From Pleomorphovibrio marinus (GTDB lineage Bacteria > Bacteroidota > Bacteroidia > Cytophagales > Cyclobacteriaceae): a stretch of DNA of 64,000 bases. The stretch is taken from NCBI RefSeq assembly GCF_003347495.1, contig NZ_QCXY01000001.1, positions 62,001 to 126,000 on the forward strand. Direction: 5' to 3'. The notes beneath the pieces are model-generated. The model ran no database searches. It saw nothing but the letters and a program-made list of their open reading frames with translations, and was not told the DNA's origin. The position numbers and the translations under genes were made by a program. Shown here piece after piece: positions 8,433-17,952 of the stretch (positions are counted from its first letter, which is position 1; each line of letters opens with the position of its first letter).

Positions 8433-9470
8433 ATGAGACTATTTTTTCTAATTCCTATAATGCTTTTTGTGTTTACGACGCATGCCCAGGAGGAAGGTAC
8501 AGACTCCGATTCTGAAGAGTCCCCCTACTTTATCGGTTACCATGACCAGTTAATCGGGAGGTATTATTTTTCCAGAAAATTCACCAATATTCGACTAAGG
8601 GACAGGGAGGGGAATTACAACCTACTCTATGAGCCTAACAGCACCCTCAACACGGGTTTGGGAGCTACTTATAAAAACATCACCCTCAACCTGGCCTTTG
8701 GGTTTGGCTTGTTAAATCCCGATAGAGGAACTGGGGAGAGTAGGTATTTGGATCTGCAGGCGCATATTTATCCGAAAAAAATGGTTATCGACTTTTTTGG
8801 TCAGCTTTATGACGGTTATTATTTCAGTCAGCCGGAAGGGATTAACGCCAGTGATGGCCCTTATTACGTATTGCCCAATATGCGGGTGAGAAAGGTGGGT
8901 GCCTCCATACAATTTCTGGGGCAACCGGAAAGGATATCCCTAAGAGCAGCCTTCCAACAAAACGAAAGGCAAATTAAATCCGGATCAAGCCCTTTTCTTG
9001 GTTTTGAAATTTATGGGGGCATGGCGGCTAATAAAGATGGGCTTGTCCCAGTGCCACTTGTTCAGGAGCCGGCGCAGAGCCTGCAATCCCTAAGGTTCTT
9101 TGAGTTTGGTCCAAATGCAGGCTACGCAAGCACCTTCGTCTTTAAAAAATATTATTTTATCACTGCCTCGCTCTCCAGCACATTGGCTGTCGGTTATAAC
9201 GAATTCATGATTGACCATAGTATTAATAGTTCTTGGGGCTTAAATCCCAACTTTTTTGCAAGGTTGTTTGGGGGATACAACAACGACAGGTGGTCTCTGA
9301 ACGCAAATATCGTATATGCCATGGTCAATTTACCGCAAAATCAAGGTATCAATGCCTCAATCCTTACCGGTAATTACCGATTAAATTTCATTTATAGGTT
9401 CGACACGGGAGAAAGGCTGCAAAGAAGATTGAGGATCATCGATAAGCTAAAGGATGAAATCAGCTTTTAA
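8433..9470 (+). CDS. DUF4421 outer-membrane-type beta protein
   Basis: I choose the ATG at 8433 because it gives a clean signal peptide (MRLFFLIPIMLFVFTTHAQ) and a 345-residue protein; an in-frame ATG at 8364 would add 23 residues. The mature part matches DUF4421: LIGRYYFSRKFTNIRLRD, a LYEPNSTLNTGLGATYKNITLNLAFG block, and RYLDLQAHIYPKKMVIDFFGQ. Aromatic alternating strands through to the C-terminus (NYRLNFIYRF) suggest an outer-membrane beta barrel. The function of the family is unknown. It is followed 125 bases later by a secreted hydrolase on the same strand. Confidence 0.82.
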   Translation: MRLFFLIPIMLFVFTTHAQEEGTDSDSEESPYFIGYHDQLIGRYYFSRKFTNIRLRDREGNYNLLYEPNSTLNTGLGATYKNITLNLAFGFGLLNPDRGTGESRYLDLQAHIYPKKMVIDFFGQLYDGYYFSQPEGINASDGPYYVLPNMRVRKVGASIQFLGQPERISLRAAFQQNERQIKSGSSPFLGFEIYGGMAANKDGLVPVPLVQEPAQSLQSLRFFEFGPNAGYASTFVFKKYYFITASLSSTLAVGYNEFMIDHSINSSWGLNPNFFARLFGGYNNDRWSLNANIVYAMVNLPQNQGINASILTGNYRLNFIYRFDTGERLQRRLRIIDKLKDEISF

Positions 9471-9595
9471 AAAAGTACGCCCCTATTAAATCTAGGAATT
9501 CGCTCAACAGGAATAGAAAACCTATAGCAAAATTCAATAAAAAGTGGCTAATTTTAACTTCCCAATTCCCAATTACAATTAAGAACTTATCCACT

Positions 9596-11056
9596 ATGTC
9601 TATGTATCGATTTATCTTTCTTTGCCTATTATCTATATTCACTTTTTCTGTGCATGCCCAAAAAAAAGGAGTAAACAAACAAGATTACATCGATATTGAT
9701 AAAGTCAACCCCTGGTATTGGCATTATCAGGGAAAAACCTTGCTTCTCTTGGGAGGAACCTGGCAAGACAACCTATTTAACCACCCCCAAGGCCTGGAAG
9801 ACCATTTGGATGTTCTGGCCGAGGCAGGTGGCAACTACCTGAGAAACACCATGAGCCACAGAAATGTGGGAAATGTGTTTGCTTATAAAAAGGGGGATGA
9901 CGGTAAATTTGACCTAGATCAATTCAATGAGGAATATTGGGAGCGATTCGAAAATTTTCTGCGACTTACCCATGAAAGGGGCTTGGTGGTTCAGTTGGAA
10001 ATTTGGGACCCATGGGATATGTACGAAGATCACCAGTCATTCGGAGGTTGGTCCCACCACCCATACAATCCCAAAAACAACAGCAACTATTCCGCAGAGT
10101 CTTCCGGTATGCCAGAGGAAATCAACTACCCTCCTACTGGAAAGCCTTCAGAGCATCCCTTTTTTAAAACCATTCCCGAGTTAGGTGACAACACCCTGCT
10201 TTTGGCCTATCAAAAAGCCTACATGGATAAACTATTGGAACACACATTGGCCTATCCCAATATCCTGTATTGTGTGCACAATGAAATCGGGGAAAAAGTG
10301 GAGTTTGGGGACTATTGGGCAGACTATATCTGGACAAAAGCAGCAAAAGAGGAGGTAAAAATTCACGTGACCGATATGCGCAGATCCGAAGATGTAAGAA
10401 GTGAAGACCATGCACACATCAAAAACAACCCAGAGAGATATTCTTTTTTAGATATCTCACAAAATAATGCTTACGCCGGATTAGGCCAGCAACATTATGA
10501 AAACATCCTCTATATAAAATCCCAAATCAGTGATTACCCTAGACCGGTAAACAACAACAAAAACTATGGGGCTGCCAGACATGGAGAAGAGGAATCTGTG
10601 GCACGTATGGGAAGAATAGTGTTTGCAGGTTCCGCAAGTGCCCGGTTTCATAGACCCCACCCCTTGGAAGACCCATCTGCCATGTATGAAAAAAGTGATT
10701 ATGGGCTGGGATTAAGCCCTAGAGCGCAAAAAGTGATTAAATCACTTCGATTGGCTACCGATGAGCTGGATTTAAACCAAACCCATCCAAGAAATGACCT
10801 TTTAAAAGACCCTAAACCAAATTCCGCCTATCTCTTGGCCAATACCGGAATAGCCTACGCATGTTATTTCCCAGTCCCAGGAGAAGCAACCCTCTTACTG
10901 GAGAAGGAAGAACTTAAAAACACCCTTACCTACCAATGGATAAACCTTGATGATGCAGAATGGTCAAAAAATGGAACCATTTCCCTGGACGAAAAGACAA
11001 CCTTCAAGACTCCAGATGACAGAAACCATTGGATCCTCGTGCTAACCAGTAAATAA
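9596..11056 (+). CDS. secreted TIM-barrel glycoside hydrolase-like protein
   Basis: A 486-residue protein with an N-terminal signal peptide ending VHAQ. The first two thirds read as a clan GH-A-like (beta/alpha)8 barrel: GKTLLLLGGTWQDNLFNH, a strand with NYLRNTMSHRN, LVVQLEIWDPWDMY, and YCVHNEIGEKVEFG, where the NE pair is in the position of the acid/base Glu of that clan. A small C-terminal beta domain follows (about 400-486: AYACYFPVPGEATLLLE...WILVLTSK), like the domain found after DUF4038-type catalytic domains. The substrate is unknown. There is no adjacent SusC/SusD pair. The DUF4421 gene upstream may be co-transcribed. Confidence 0.7.
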   Translation: MSMYRFIFLCLLSIFTFSVHAQKKGVNKQDYIDIDKVNPWYWHYQGKTLLLLGGTWQDNLFNHPQGLEDHLDVLAEAGGNYLRNTMSHRNVGNVFAYKKGDDGKFDLDQFNEEYWERFENFLRLTHERGLVVQLEIWDPWDMYEDHQSFGGWSHHPYNPKNNSNYSAESSGMPEEINYPPTGKPSEHPFFKTIPELGDNTLLLAYQKAYMDKLLEHTLAYPNILYCVHNEIGEKVEFGDYWADYIWTKAAKEEVKIHVTDMRRSEDVRSEDHAHIKNNPERYSFLDISQNNAYAGLGQQHYENILYIKSQISDYPRPVNNNKNYGAARHGEEESVARMGRIVFAGSASARFHRPHPLEDPSAMYEKSDYGLGLSPRAQKVIKSLRLATDELDLNQTHPRNDLLKDPKPNSAYLLANTGIAYACYFPVPGEATLLLEKEELKNTLTYQWINLDDAEWSKNGTISLDEKTTFKTPDDRNHWILVLTSK

Positions 11057-11087
11057 CAAAACCAATATTTGTCCTATTAATGTAGAG

Positions 11088-11615
11088 TTATTCCATTTCT
11101 CTTCTTATTATATACTTTGCTTTAACCAGCTGGTTCTTAACGGTGTTCTTTGAGATCATTAGGATATCCGCAATTTCATTGTAAGATTTCTTTTCGAAAT
11201 AATTCATCTCCAGAATCTGCCTGCGTTTTGGAGATAAGGATTTCACCACATCCTCCAATCTGCTGAGATTGGCCTCCTTTTGCTCTGGACATTCTTCCTG
11301 ATGCCCTTTTAGCCTTTCCCAAAACCGCTCCTTCAAGCAATTGTTCCTGTTTAGAGCCTTGAGATAATCAAAAATCTCGTTCTTTACCGCTGTGAATACA
11401 TAAGAATTGAAATTGCGCCCAGGATCAATGTTTTTTCTTTTTTTGAGCAACTTCATAAATACCTCATGATAAATGTTCTCAGCTTCCTGTTCATCCTTGA
11501 TAATGGAAACACTGAACCTGATCACAGGTACCCGGTAATACTGATAAACTTTTTCGAATGCCTTGTTACTACCCATTCGAAAATCTTCCAATAATTTTTT
11601 GTCTGGCTGTTCCAT
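11088..11615 (-). CDS. ECF-type RNA polymerase sigma factor
   Basis: The 175-residue protein has sigma region 2 (about 20-90: FEKVYQYYRVPVIRFSVSII...NIYHEVFMKLLKK...FNSYVFTAVKNEIFDYLK) and sigma region 4 with its helix-turn-helix (about 120-172: LSPKRRQILEMNYFEKKSYNEIADILMISKNTVKNQLVKAK). It resembles the expanded Bacteroidetes ECF group that controls SusC/D glycan loci. No FecR-type anti-sigma or SusC gene sits beside it, so its partner must be elsewhere or it is an orphan. The GH20 hexosaminidase gene lies upstream on the same strand, 452 bases away. Confidence 0.9.
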   Translation of the reverse strand: MEQPDKKLLEDFRMGSNKAFEKVYQYYRVPVIRFSVSIIKDEQEAENIYHEVFMKLLKKRKNIDPGRNFNSYVFTAVKNEIFDYLKALNRNNCLKERFWERLKGHQEECPEQKEANLSRLEDVVKSLSPKRRQILEMNYFEKKSYNEIADILMISKNTVKNQLVKAKYIIRREME

Positions 11616-12067
11616 ATCTTTGGGTATTTATTCAAATCTTATAATTGACTGTTCGTATTCATCATTGAAGGATCTGGTCTGGCCATCAATTACGAGTTCA
11701 ATATCCACCATTTCACACATAAAATCTGCGCAAAACACGTATATTAATCTTCATTTTACGAAAATTTGGAATTTATAGCCTCTTAAAAATGAACAACTTA
11801 TCTACTTATTCTTAAAAAAATATCCCTGCCTTAATATATAATGCAAGGATTTTTCCCAAAGGTTATCTATTTGTTAACAAATAAAAACAAAGTTAAAAAA
11901 AACAAAAACTTACATTTTGTAGTTACTAGCAATTATAAAACAACCTTTTTTAAATACTCAACCCTCCTATGATTACTTCTCCCTGTTGATATTTTACAAA
12001 AATAACTCACTATTGATTTTTCTCCGTTCTTAGAAATGAATGTTAATTTTTGATAATTTGACTTTCC
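11616..12067. other. AT-rich intergenic region upstream of the sigma factor
   Basis: About 450 bases without a credible gene. It is very AT-rich, with runs of A and T near 11860-11960. It holds the promoter region of the sigma factor (minus) and the 3' flank of the GH20 gene. I found no exact TTTG/TAnnTTTG promoter pair and no strong terminator hairpin. Confidence 0.5.
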
Positions 12068-14668
12068 TCACTTGGTCACTTCAACAGTCCTACTCGCATT
12101 GCCTAAAGCATCAAAAGCTTTTAGTTTGATCCCATTACTATTCTCTAAGGGCTCTTGATAGAGCGGGGAGTCCATTGACGGCTCTGAACCGTCTTGGGTG
12201 TACCTAATTTCCAAGCCTGGCAAGTTCACGTTGGCATATATCCTTTCATTTTCGACCTTTGCACCGGGTGGGGCAATCCTGTATTCATAGCCCCCGTTCA
12301 AGGTTCCCAGTTTAGGGTATTCACGTTGAGCAATAGTGTTTGCAAACCGGTTCCATCCCTTGAAAATTTGCCCTTGCCGGGTCTCCGTTTCTATTGTGTT
12401 TTCCCATTCTCTTTCCTTTGCCCAGGCACTTTCTGCAAAACCCAGTAATTTGGGCAAAGTATAATATTCCACCATATCCCTGCCTTTTATGGTTTCACTC
12501 CATAATTGGGCTTCAAGTCCCATAATATTTTTTTTGGATTCTGGTTGGATCCTTTCCATATTCTTAAATTCCGCTGCTTGGTCGATTTGCTCCCCCATAT
12601 TGGTTTTGTAGGTGGTTTTAAACCAATCGAAAGGAGCAAAAGTCCATGCATTTTGGGTATCCACAAACCCTGCCCAGTATAATCCAGGCTCATTTGGGTC
12701 ATTGTTGTATGCCAGGTCAAAGTAGAAGTTGGACACATTACAAAGAACTACTTCATATCCCTGATTTGCTAATTGGTAACCCAAGTCAGGGTAATCGAAC
12801 ATGTTATTCCAAATATAGGGAACCACGCCCTTCCCCACGAAGGCTGGATTCGGTACATAGGTGCCCTCAACGGTCTTCAGCAAGGCCATCTCTTCCCACA
12901 CATGAATTTCCATGTCGTATTTCTCCAATCTTTCCAGCAATTTTTCAAAAAAGTAGGCTTGCAGGTTTTTGGGGTTGTCAATTTCAGGCAGCGACTTCAG
13001 CAACTCATCAGCCATAGGGGAGGCTGTCCAGGATCCCTCAGGAACCTCATCACCTCCTGCATGGAACTTCCTCAGTTCTAAGCCCGCCTCCTTGTACATT
13101 TTACTGATTTCTTCTACCACCTTGTCATAGAACCTATATGTGGAAGGCCTGGCCACGCTTACCACATTGTCCTTAAAAGATTGGGCGGAAAGATAGATGG
13201 ACGTGTCATCCGGGTCTATCAGTCTATATTCGTTAGCGGCTTCTTCATTCCCCTCGTCCATGAACTTCTTGTACCTTACCTCCATGGATTTAATCACCGC
13301 CCTGGCATGTGCTGGAAAGTTAAGCTCAGGAATGATGGTGATGTGCCTATCCTTGGCATATTTTAAAATTTCAACAAAATCCTCCTTAGTGTAATACCCA
13401 CTGCCATGGGATCCCTCGGCGTTGGGTATGGGGCCAGAGCCATAAGCAGGGTGCAAGGCCAGTGCATCCATCCCGGAAACATGACCCCTCTGGGCTCCTA
13501 CTTCTGTTAGCTCAGGCAACCCTTCAATCTCCAACCTCCATCCTTCGTCCTCAGAAATATAAAAAAGAAAATGGTTTAGTTTGTAATGGGCCATGACATC
13601 CAAAAGCCGCAATACAGTCTCCTTGTTTTGGAAATTCCTTGCAACATCCAGGTGCAAACTCCTGAAGTCAAACCTGGGTGCATCCTCTACTTCTACTTTG
13701 GGGATTTTCAGGGAAGAACTGTTTTCGGTATAAACCTGCGTATCCACAAGGGCAAGTAAACTCTGTACCCCATAAAAAACACCCGGGGCATCCGAGCCTT
13801 TGATCTGTACCAGTTCATCCCCTACCTTTAGCTCGTAGGCCTCTTCGGTTTTTCCATCCACCCTGACGGCTCCTTTACCAAGGGTAATTGCCTTTCCCTC
13901 CCCTTTTCCTTCCTGTATATCAAAAACTCCACCTGATACCTCTTCAAGTTTTTCCTTTAACCTATTGGCCTCATTTTTAAGTCCCTTTTCATAGTATATG
14001 ACCCAGGAGGCATCAAGCTCCACAAAGCCTCCCTTTTTCCAGAAGTTTACAGGTGAGGGGATGATGGGTTGAAGGTCATCTTTAGCCAAAAGGGTCAATC
14101 CCTCATTTTGCTCATACCATTTTTCAGCCGAAGCAGGTGTTTCTTTATCATCAGGCCCTCTTAGGAGTTGGTCCTCTGTAAGAAAAGGCCTTACCGAATA
14201 CGTATCGACTTCAATAATTTCGGTTTCTTCCCCCTCCTTATTATACAGCACAAAATATAACCCCATGGGGGCATCGGATTCTTTGATCACACCTTCTATA
14301 CCTATGTAGGGAATAATCAACTCCTCACCGGGAGCCAATTCAAAGCCCTCCTCCGGGGCAAGAGAATACCAATCTCCGTTGATATGGGTAAGGGTGACAT
14401 TCTGTTGGCCTTCTTCGCGAACAATGGTACGGGGAGCCATGTTGAAAAACAACTTCCAACCTTCTGCTTCTAAAGTATGATTGGATTCGTTTTTGAAAAT
14501 AAAGGCCGCTTCAAAATTTTGCCCTCCATTTGCAAAATTAGTTACTAATTCCCACTCTATTTTGATTTTGGAAAAAAAGCCCTCTTTTGATCCCTGTTCA
14601 GAGCAGCTAAAGAGAAAAACAAAACTTAAGAAACCCAGTAGAGTATACAGTCTTTTGTTCATAAACAT
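12068..14668 (-). CDS. GH20 beta-N-acetylhexosaminidase lipoprotein
   Basis: An 866-residue exported enzyme that removes terminal beta-GlcNAc or GalNAc from glycans. The N-terminus is a lipoprotein signal with lipobox FLFSC. Next comes a chitobiase-type carbohydrate-binding domain (about 30-175: WELVTNFANGGQNFEAAF...WKLFFNMAPR), the GH20 N-terminal domain (about 195-330), and the catalytic barrel (about 335-760). The barrel contains FDFRSLHLDVARNFQ, IPELNFPAHARA, and HAGGDEVPEG with the catalytic pair D540-E541 for substrate-assisted cleavage. A C-terminal chitobiase-like beta domain ends it (LEIRYTQDGSEPS). An ATG two codons downstream is an equally good start. It is divergent from an HGSNAT-like gene. 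Confidence 0.93.
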   Translation of the reverse strand: MFMNKRLYTLLGFLSFVFLFSCSEQGSKEGFFSKIKIEWELVTNFANGGQNFEAAFIFKNESNHTLEAEGWKLFFNMAPRTIVREEGQQNVTLTHINGDWYSLAPEEGFELAPGEELIIPYIGIEGVIKESDAPMGLYFVLYNKEGEETEIIEVDTYSVRPFLTEDQLLRGPDDKETPASAEKWYEQNEGLTLLAKDDLQPIIPSPVNFWKKGGFVELDASWVIYYEKGLKNEANRLKEKLEEVSGGVFDIQEGKGEGKAITLGKGAVRVDGKTEEAYELKVGDELVQIKGSDAPGVFYGVQSLLALVDTQVYTENSSSLKIPKVEVEDAPRFDFRSLHLDVARNFQNKETVLRLLDVMAHYKLNHFLFYISEDEGWRLEIEGLPELTEVGAQRGHVSGMDALALHPAYGSGPIPNAEGSHGSGYYTKEDFVEILKYAKDRHITIIPELNFPAHARAVIKSMEVRYKKFMDEGNEEAANEYRLIDPDDTSIYLSAQSFKDNVVSVARPSTYRFYDKVVEEISKMYKEAGLELRKFHAGGDEVPEGSWTASPMADELLKSLPEIDNPKNLQAYFFEKLLERLEKYDMEIHVWEEMALLKTVEGTYVPNPAFVGKGVVPYIWNNMFDYPDLGYQLANQGYEVVLCNVSNFYFDLAYNNDPNEPGLYWAGFVDTQNAWTFAPFDWFKTTYKTNMGEQIDQAAEFKNMERIQPESKKNIMGLEAQLWSETIKGRDMVEYYTLPKLLGFAESAWAKEREWENTIETETRQGQIFKGWNRFANTIAQREYPKLGTLNGGYEYRIAPPGAKVENERIYANVNLPGLEIRYTQDGSEPSMDSPLYQEPLENSNGIKLKAFDALGNASRTVEVTK

Positions 14669-14739
14669 AGAAATTATAATGGCCTTATTAATACGTATCG
14701 AAGTAGTAAAAAGGCTACTGAACGTATAAATTTCACTAT

Positions 14740-15837
14740 ATGATTGCTTCCCCCCAGCGCTTGGTTTCCTTGGATGCCATGCGAGGTTTCACAATTGCCG
14801 CAATGATTTTGGTCAATTACCCCGGGACTTGGGATCATGTGTATCCCCCCCTACTCCATGCAGAGTGGAACGGCATTACAATGACAGATTTTATTTTTCC
14901 TTTCTTCCTTTTTATTGTAGGGGTGTCCATTGCATACGCCTATACCAAAAGGTTAAAGAGTGGTGGCGAAAAAGCAGGCTTGTATCCAAAGATTGCAATT
15001 CGTGCACTAAAAATTTTCGCCGTTGGCGTATTCCTTAATCTCATTCCTGAGTTCAACCTTGTTGATGTGCGATTTGCCGGTGTTTTGCAACGGATTTCAG
15101 TGGTATTTTTAGTGTGTGCTTTTTTATTTTTAAATACCAACTGGAAAATACAAACCCTAATAGCCATCGGCATTTTGTTTTTTTATTGGCTTGCCATGAC
15201 ACTGATCCCCACCCCTGGTTATGACAGGGCATTATTAGAACCGGGAGAGAATTTGGCAGCGTGGATAGACCGGATTCTTTTGCCGGGCAAAATGTGGGAA
15301 GGGACTTGGGATCCTGAAGGGCTTTTTAGTACAATACCTTCCGTCGTTACTGGTATTTTTGGTTTGCTGGCTGGGAAAATTTTAATTGGCAGTGATTCCC
15401 AACAAGAAAAGGCCAATAAGCTAATGGCTATAGGTGTACCCATAATCCTTTTGGGACTTTTATGGAATCAGGTGTTTCCCATAAACAAACACCTATGGAC
15501 GAGTCCATTTACCTGTGTTACAGGAGGAGCTGCTTTTACAGCCCTAGGAGCATTTTATTATCTGGTGGACATAAAGGGTTATCGAAGTGGTACTTCCATA
15601 GGGGTTATTTTTGGGGCTAACGCCATCACAGTGTATGTATTGGCGGATGTGTTGTCCATGATTTTTTATAATAGCAACCTCTTTAATGGAGGTCTAGACA
15701 CTCAATTTGTAGGGGGTATCACTAAAATGGGGGTCCCCATCAAAATGGCAAGTTTCGTCTACGCAATTATCTACGTAGGAATTAACTTTATACCAGCATA
15801 CATTCTTTATAAAAAGAACATCTTCATAAAACTCTAA
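14740..15837 (+). CDS. HGSNAT/NagX-like membrane acyltransferase (DUF5009-type)
   Basis: A 365-residue polytopic membrane protein with about ten hydrophobic segments. The start RLVSLDAMRGFTIAAMILVN is the hallmark of the heparan-alpha-glucosaminide N-acetyltransferase-like family, followed by HAEWNGITMTDFIFPFFLFIVGVSIAYAYTKR. The human homologue acetylates terminal glucosamine across a membrane. Bacterial NagX-type members sit in N-acetylglucosamine utilisation loci, which fits the divergent GH20 hexosaminidase 71 bases away. The propeller hydrolase gene follows 5 bases downstream, so the two form an operon. The exact acceptor sugar is unproven. Confidence 0.85.
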   Translation: MIASPQRLVSLDAMRGFTIAAMILVNYPGTWDHVYPPLLHAEWNGITMTDFIFPFFLFIVGVSIAYAYTKRLKSGGEKAGLYPKIAIRALKIFAVGVFLNLIPEFNLVDVRFAGVLQRISVVFLVCAFLFLNTNWKIQTLIAIGILFFYWLAMTLIPTPGYDRALLEPGENLAAWIDRILLPGKMWEGTWDPEGLFSTIPSVVTGIFGLLAGKILIGSDSQQEKANKLMAIGVPIILLGLLWNQVFPINKHLWTSPFTCVTGGAAFTALGAFYYLVDIKGYRSGTSIGVIFGANAITVYVLADVLSMIFYNSNLFNGGLDTQFVGGITKMGVPIKMASFVYAIIYVGINFIPAYILYKKNIFIKL

Positions 15838-15842
15838 ATCCT

Positions 15843-17711
15843 ATGATGAGACCGATCTATTTTATACTGTCCATTTTGTTTTTTTTATCTCTCTGTACCG
15901 TAAAGGATTTGAAAGGGCAAACGGGAAGTATCCACGAACCTGTAAGATATGTGGGAGGGGAAAGTATCGATCCTGGCTTGCATGAAGGAAGGCTTAGGTA
16001 CGCTGTTGGAGTAGAAAGCAGGCAAACCCTAAGGGTAAACCGAAGCCACCCCGATCAGGCAGAAGGTTACGGGTGGACCTATAACCACGCCTCCAGCTTG
16101 GCATATTGGAAAGGTAGGTTTTATCAACAATACTTGAGTAACCCAGTGGATGAGCACATTGCGCCGGGACAAACCCTATTGGTCACTTCTCCTGATGGCA
16201 GGAACTGGACTACTCCGGAGGTTATTTTCCCTCCCTATGAGGCTCCAGAGGGAGTAGAAGTGCCAGAGGGCTATGATGGGTATATGATGCATCAGCGGAT
16301 GGGATTCTATGTTTCCACCAGTGGTCGATTGCTGACTTTGGCCTTTTATGCCCATGCAGAAGACCCTTTCCAAGAGGGCGGTATTGGAAGAGTGGTAAGA
16401 GAAATCCATGAGGATGGAGATTTGGGTCCAATTTATTTTATACGTTATAGTAGTCATACGCAGTGGGACGAGTCCAACACAAGTTATCCCTTTTTTACTT
16501 CTTCCCCAGACAAGGGTTTTGTGGAGGCCTGCGAAGAACTACTTAATAACCGGCTCATAACTTTGCAATGGAGAGATGAAGACAGGGGGCTAGACGGGTT
16601 TTACCAAGGGGAGTTTCCTGGTTCTGCCCTATCCTATTATACCAGAAAAGATGGTAAAACCGTTGGATTATGGAAAAGGTCTGCATCTGCCTTGTCCGAG
16701 GACGGTGGACATACCTTTAGTCCAGTTGTGAAGGTTCCTACCCTTACCATGGCAGGTGGCAAAGTCTGGGGGCAAGAAACCCCGGATGGCCGCTTTGCCC
16801 TGGTTTACAACCCGATAGACCTAGACGAATACCGATATCCCCTGATCACTATCACTGGGGATGACGGTATTATTTTTGATGATATGGTATTGGTACAAGG
16901 GGAAGTCCCTCCCAGGAGATTTTTTGGGAGATGGAAGGATTTTGGTCCCTGCTATGTAAGAGGCATTGTACCAGGCAATGGAAACCCACCCGGAGAAGAC
17001 ATGTGGCTGACCTACAGCATGAACAAGGAAGACATGTGGGTGAGCCGGGTGCCTACACCTATTCTTCATTCCATTGAAGGACCGGTAGAAGATAATTTTG
17101 ATGGACTAGAAAAAGGCGGAGCTGTACCAAATTGGAATATCTATGCCCCACTATGGGCGCCCATCGATCTTGAAACTTCCCCAAAAAAAGAAGGCCTATC
17201 CCTAAAAATGATGGATGAAGACCCCTATGACTACGCCAGGGCCATTCGGATATTCGAAGAAAGCCAAACCGTGACTCTCGGAGTAGAACTATATGTGCCC
17301 AAAGAAAACAGGGGAAACCTGGAAATAGACCTGGTGGACCGCTACGGCAATCGGCCGGTGAGACTGGGGATAGACTCATTAGGTAATTTGACCGCCCAGG
17401 AAGGTGCAGAGGTAAAAATCATCTCCCAGGTAGAACTGGATAAATGGCACCATCTTAAAATTCAGGCTGAGGCTAAGCCAATGGGGGATTTCTCCCTTTG
17501 GTTTAATGGCCAAAAGCTTCTGGAAAATGCCGCCCTTGCAGAAGCTGTCAAGTCGGTAGAAAGAATTTCCTTTCGCACAGGAAAATACCGGGATTTACCC
17601 AACCGAAAAACGCCAAATGAAGATCCAGAACCTCCTTTGCCGGGGGCGGACGAAAAAGTCCCCTTGGGTATTTTTTACATTGATGAGGTAAAAATCAGTG
17701 GGCAAAGGTAA
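15843..17711 (+). CDS. secreted sialidase-like beta-propeller protein with C-terminal jelly roll
   Basis: A 622-residue exported protein with a hydrophobic signal (about 1-26). The first ~415 residues look like a sialidase-type propeller. They include Asp-box-like repeats SPDGRNWTTP and SEDGGHTFSP, and the blocks WTYNHASSLAYWKGRFYQQY and MHQRMGFYVSTSGRLLTLAFY. The last ~190 residues (from about 430) look like a LamG-type beta sandwich: WHHLKIQAEAKPMGDFSLWFNG and IFYIDEVKISGQR. No canonical GH33 FRIP motif was seen, so calling it a sialidase would be too specific. It is encoded directly after the HGSNAT-like gene and opposite the GH20 gene, which suggests a role on the same amino-sugar-containing glycan. 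Confidence 0.65.
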   Translation: MMRPIYFILSILFFLSLCTVKDLKGQTGSIHEPVRYVGGESIDPGLHEGRLRYAVGVESRQTLRVNRSHPDQAEGYGWTYNHASSLAYWKGRFYQQYLSNPVDEHIAPGQTLLVTSPDGRNWTTPEVIFPPYEAPEGVEVPEGYDGYMMHQRMGFYVSTSGRLLTLAFYAHAEDPFQEGGIGRVVREIHEDGDLGPIYFIRYSSHTQWDESNTSYPFFTSSPDKGFVEACEELLNNRLITLQWRDEDRGLDGFYQGEFPGSALSYYTRKDGKTVGLWKRSASALSEDGGHTFSPVVKVPTLTMAGGKVWGQETPDGRFALVYNPIDLDEYRYPLITITGDDGIIFDDMVLVQGEVPPRRFFGRWKDFGPCYVRGIVPGNGNPPGEDMWLTYSMNKEDMWVSRVPTPILHSIEGPVEDNFDGLEKGGAVPNWNIYAPLWAPIDLETSPKKEGLSLKMMDEDPYDYARAIRIFEESQTVTLGVELYVPKENRGNLEIDLVDRYGNRPVRLGIDSLGNLTAQEGAEVKIISQVELDKWHHLKIQAEAKPMGDFSLWFNGQKLLENAALAEAVKSVERISFRTGKYRDLPNRKTPNEDPEPPLPGADEKVPLGIFYIDEVKISGQR

Positions 17712-17763
17712 TGGGTTCGAGGATCTGTTTTAAGGATCCTTAAATCAGGATTCCATTCGGATT

Positions 17764-17952
17764 TTATGTGTACCGGTTTTTGAACACAAACCAATAATAA
17801 GCAGGAAAGATCAAGGCTTTCAATCTCCAATCGTTTTTCTCCCGAAAGGAAAGGGTTTTGTTTTTATTGATCTTCCGATAGAAAACCATTGCAAAGGTAA
17901 TATGAGCCAATAGGGCTAACAAAAGGAGACTATATAGGATAAGTTCAGTCAT
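17764..17952 (-). CDS. small membrane protein, 62 aa
   Basis: One clear transmembrane helix (ELILYSLLLLALLAHITFAMVFY) is followed by a basic cytoplasmic-type segment and a second aromatic stretch (ALIFPAYYWFVFKN). I do not recognise a family. The start overlaps the stop of the upstream methyltransferase-like gene by four bases (ATGA), which strongly supports that it is translated and coupled to it. Confidence 0.65.
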   Translation of the reverse strand: MTELILYSLLLLALLAHITFAMVFYRKINKNKTLSFREKNDWRLKALIFPAYYWFVFKNRYT

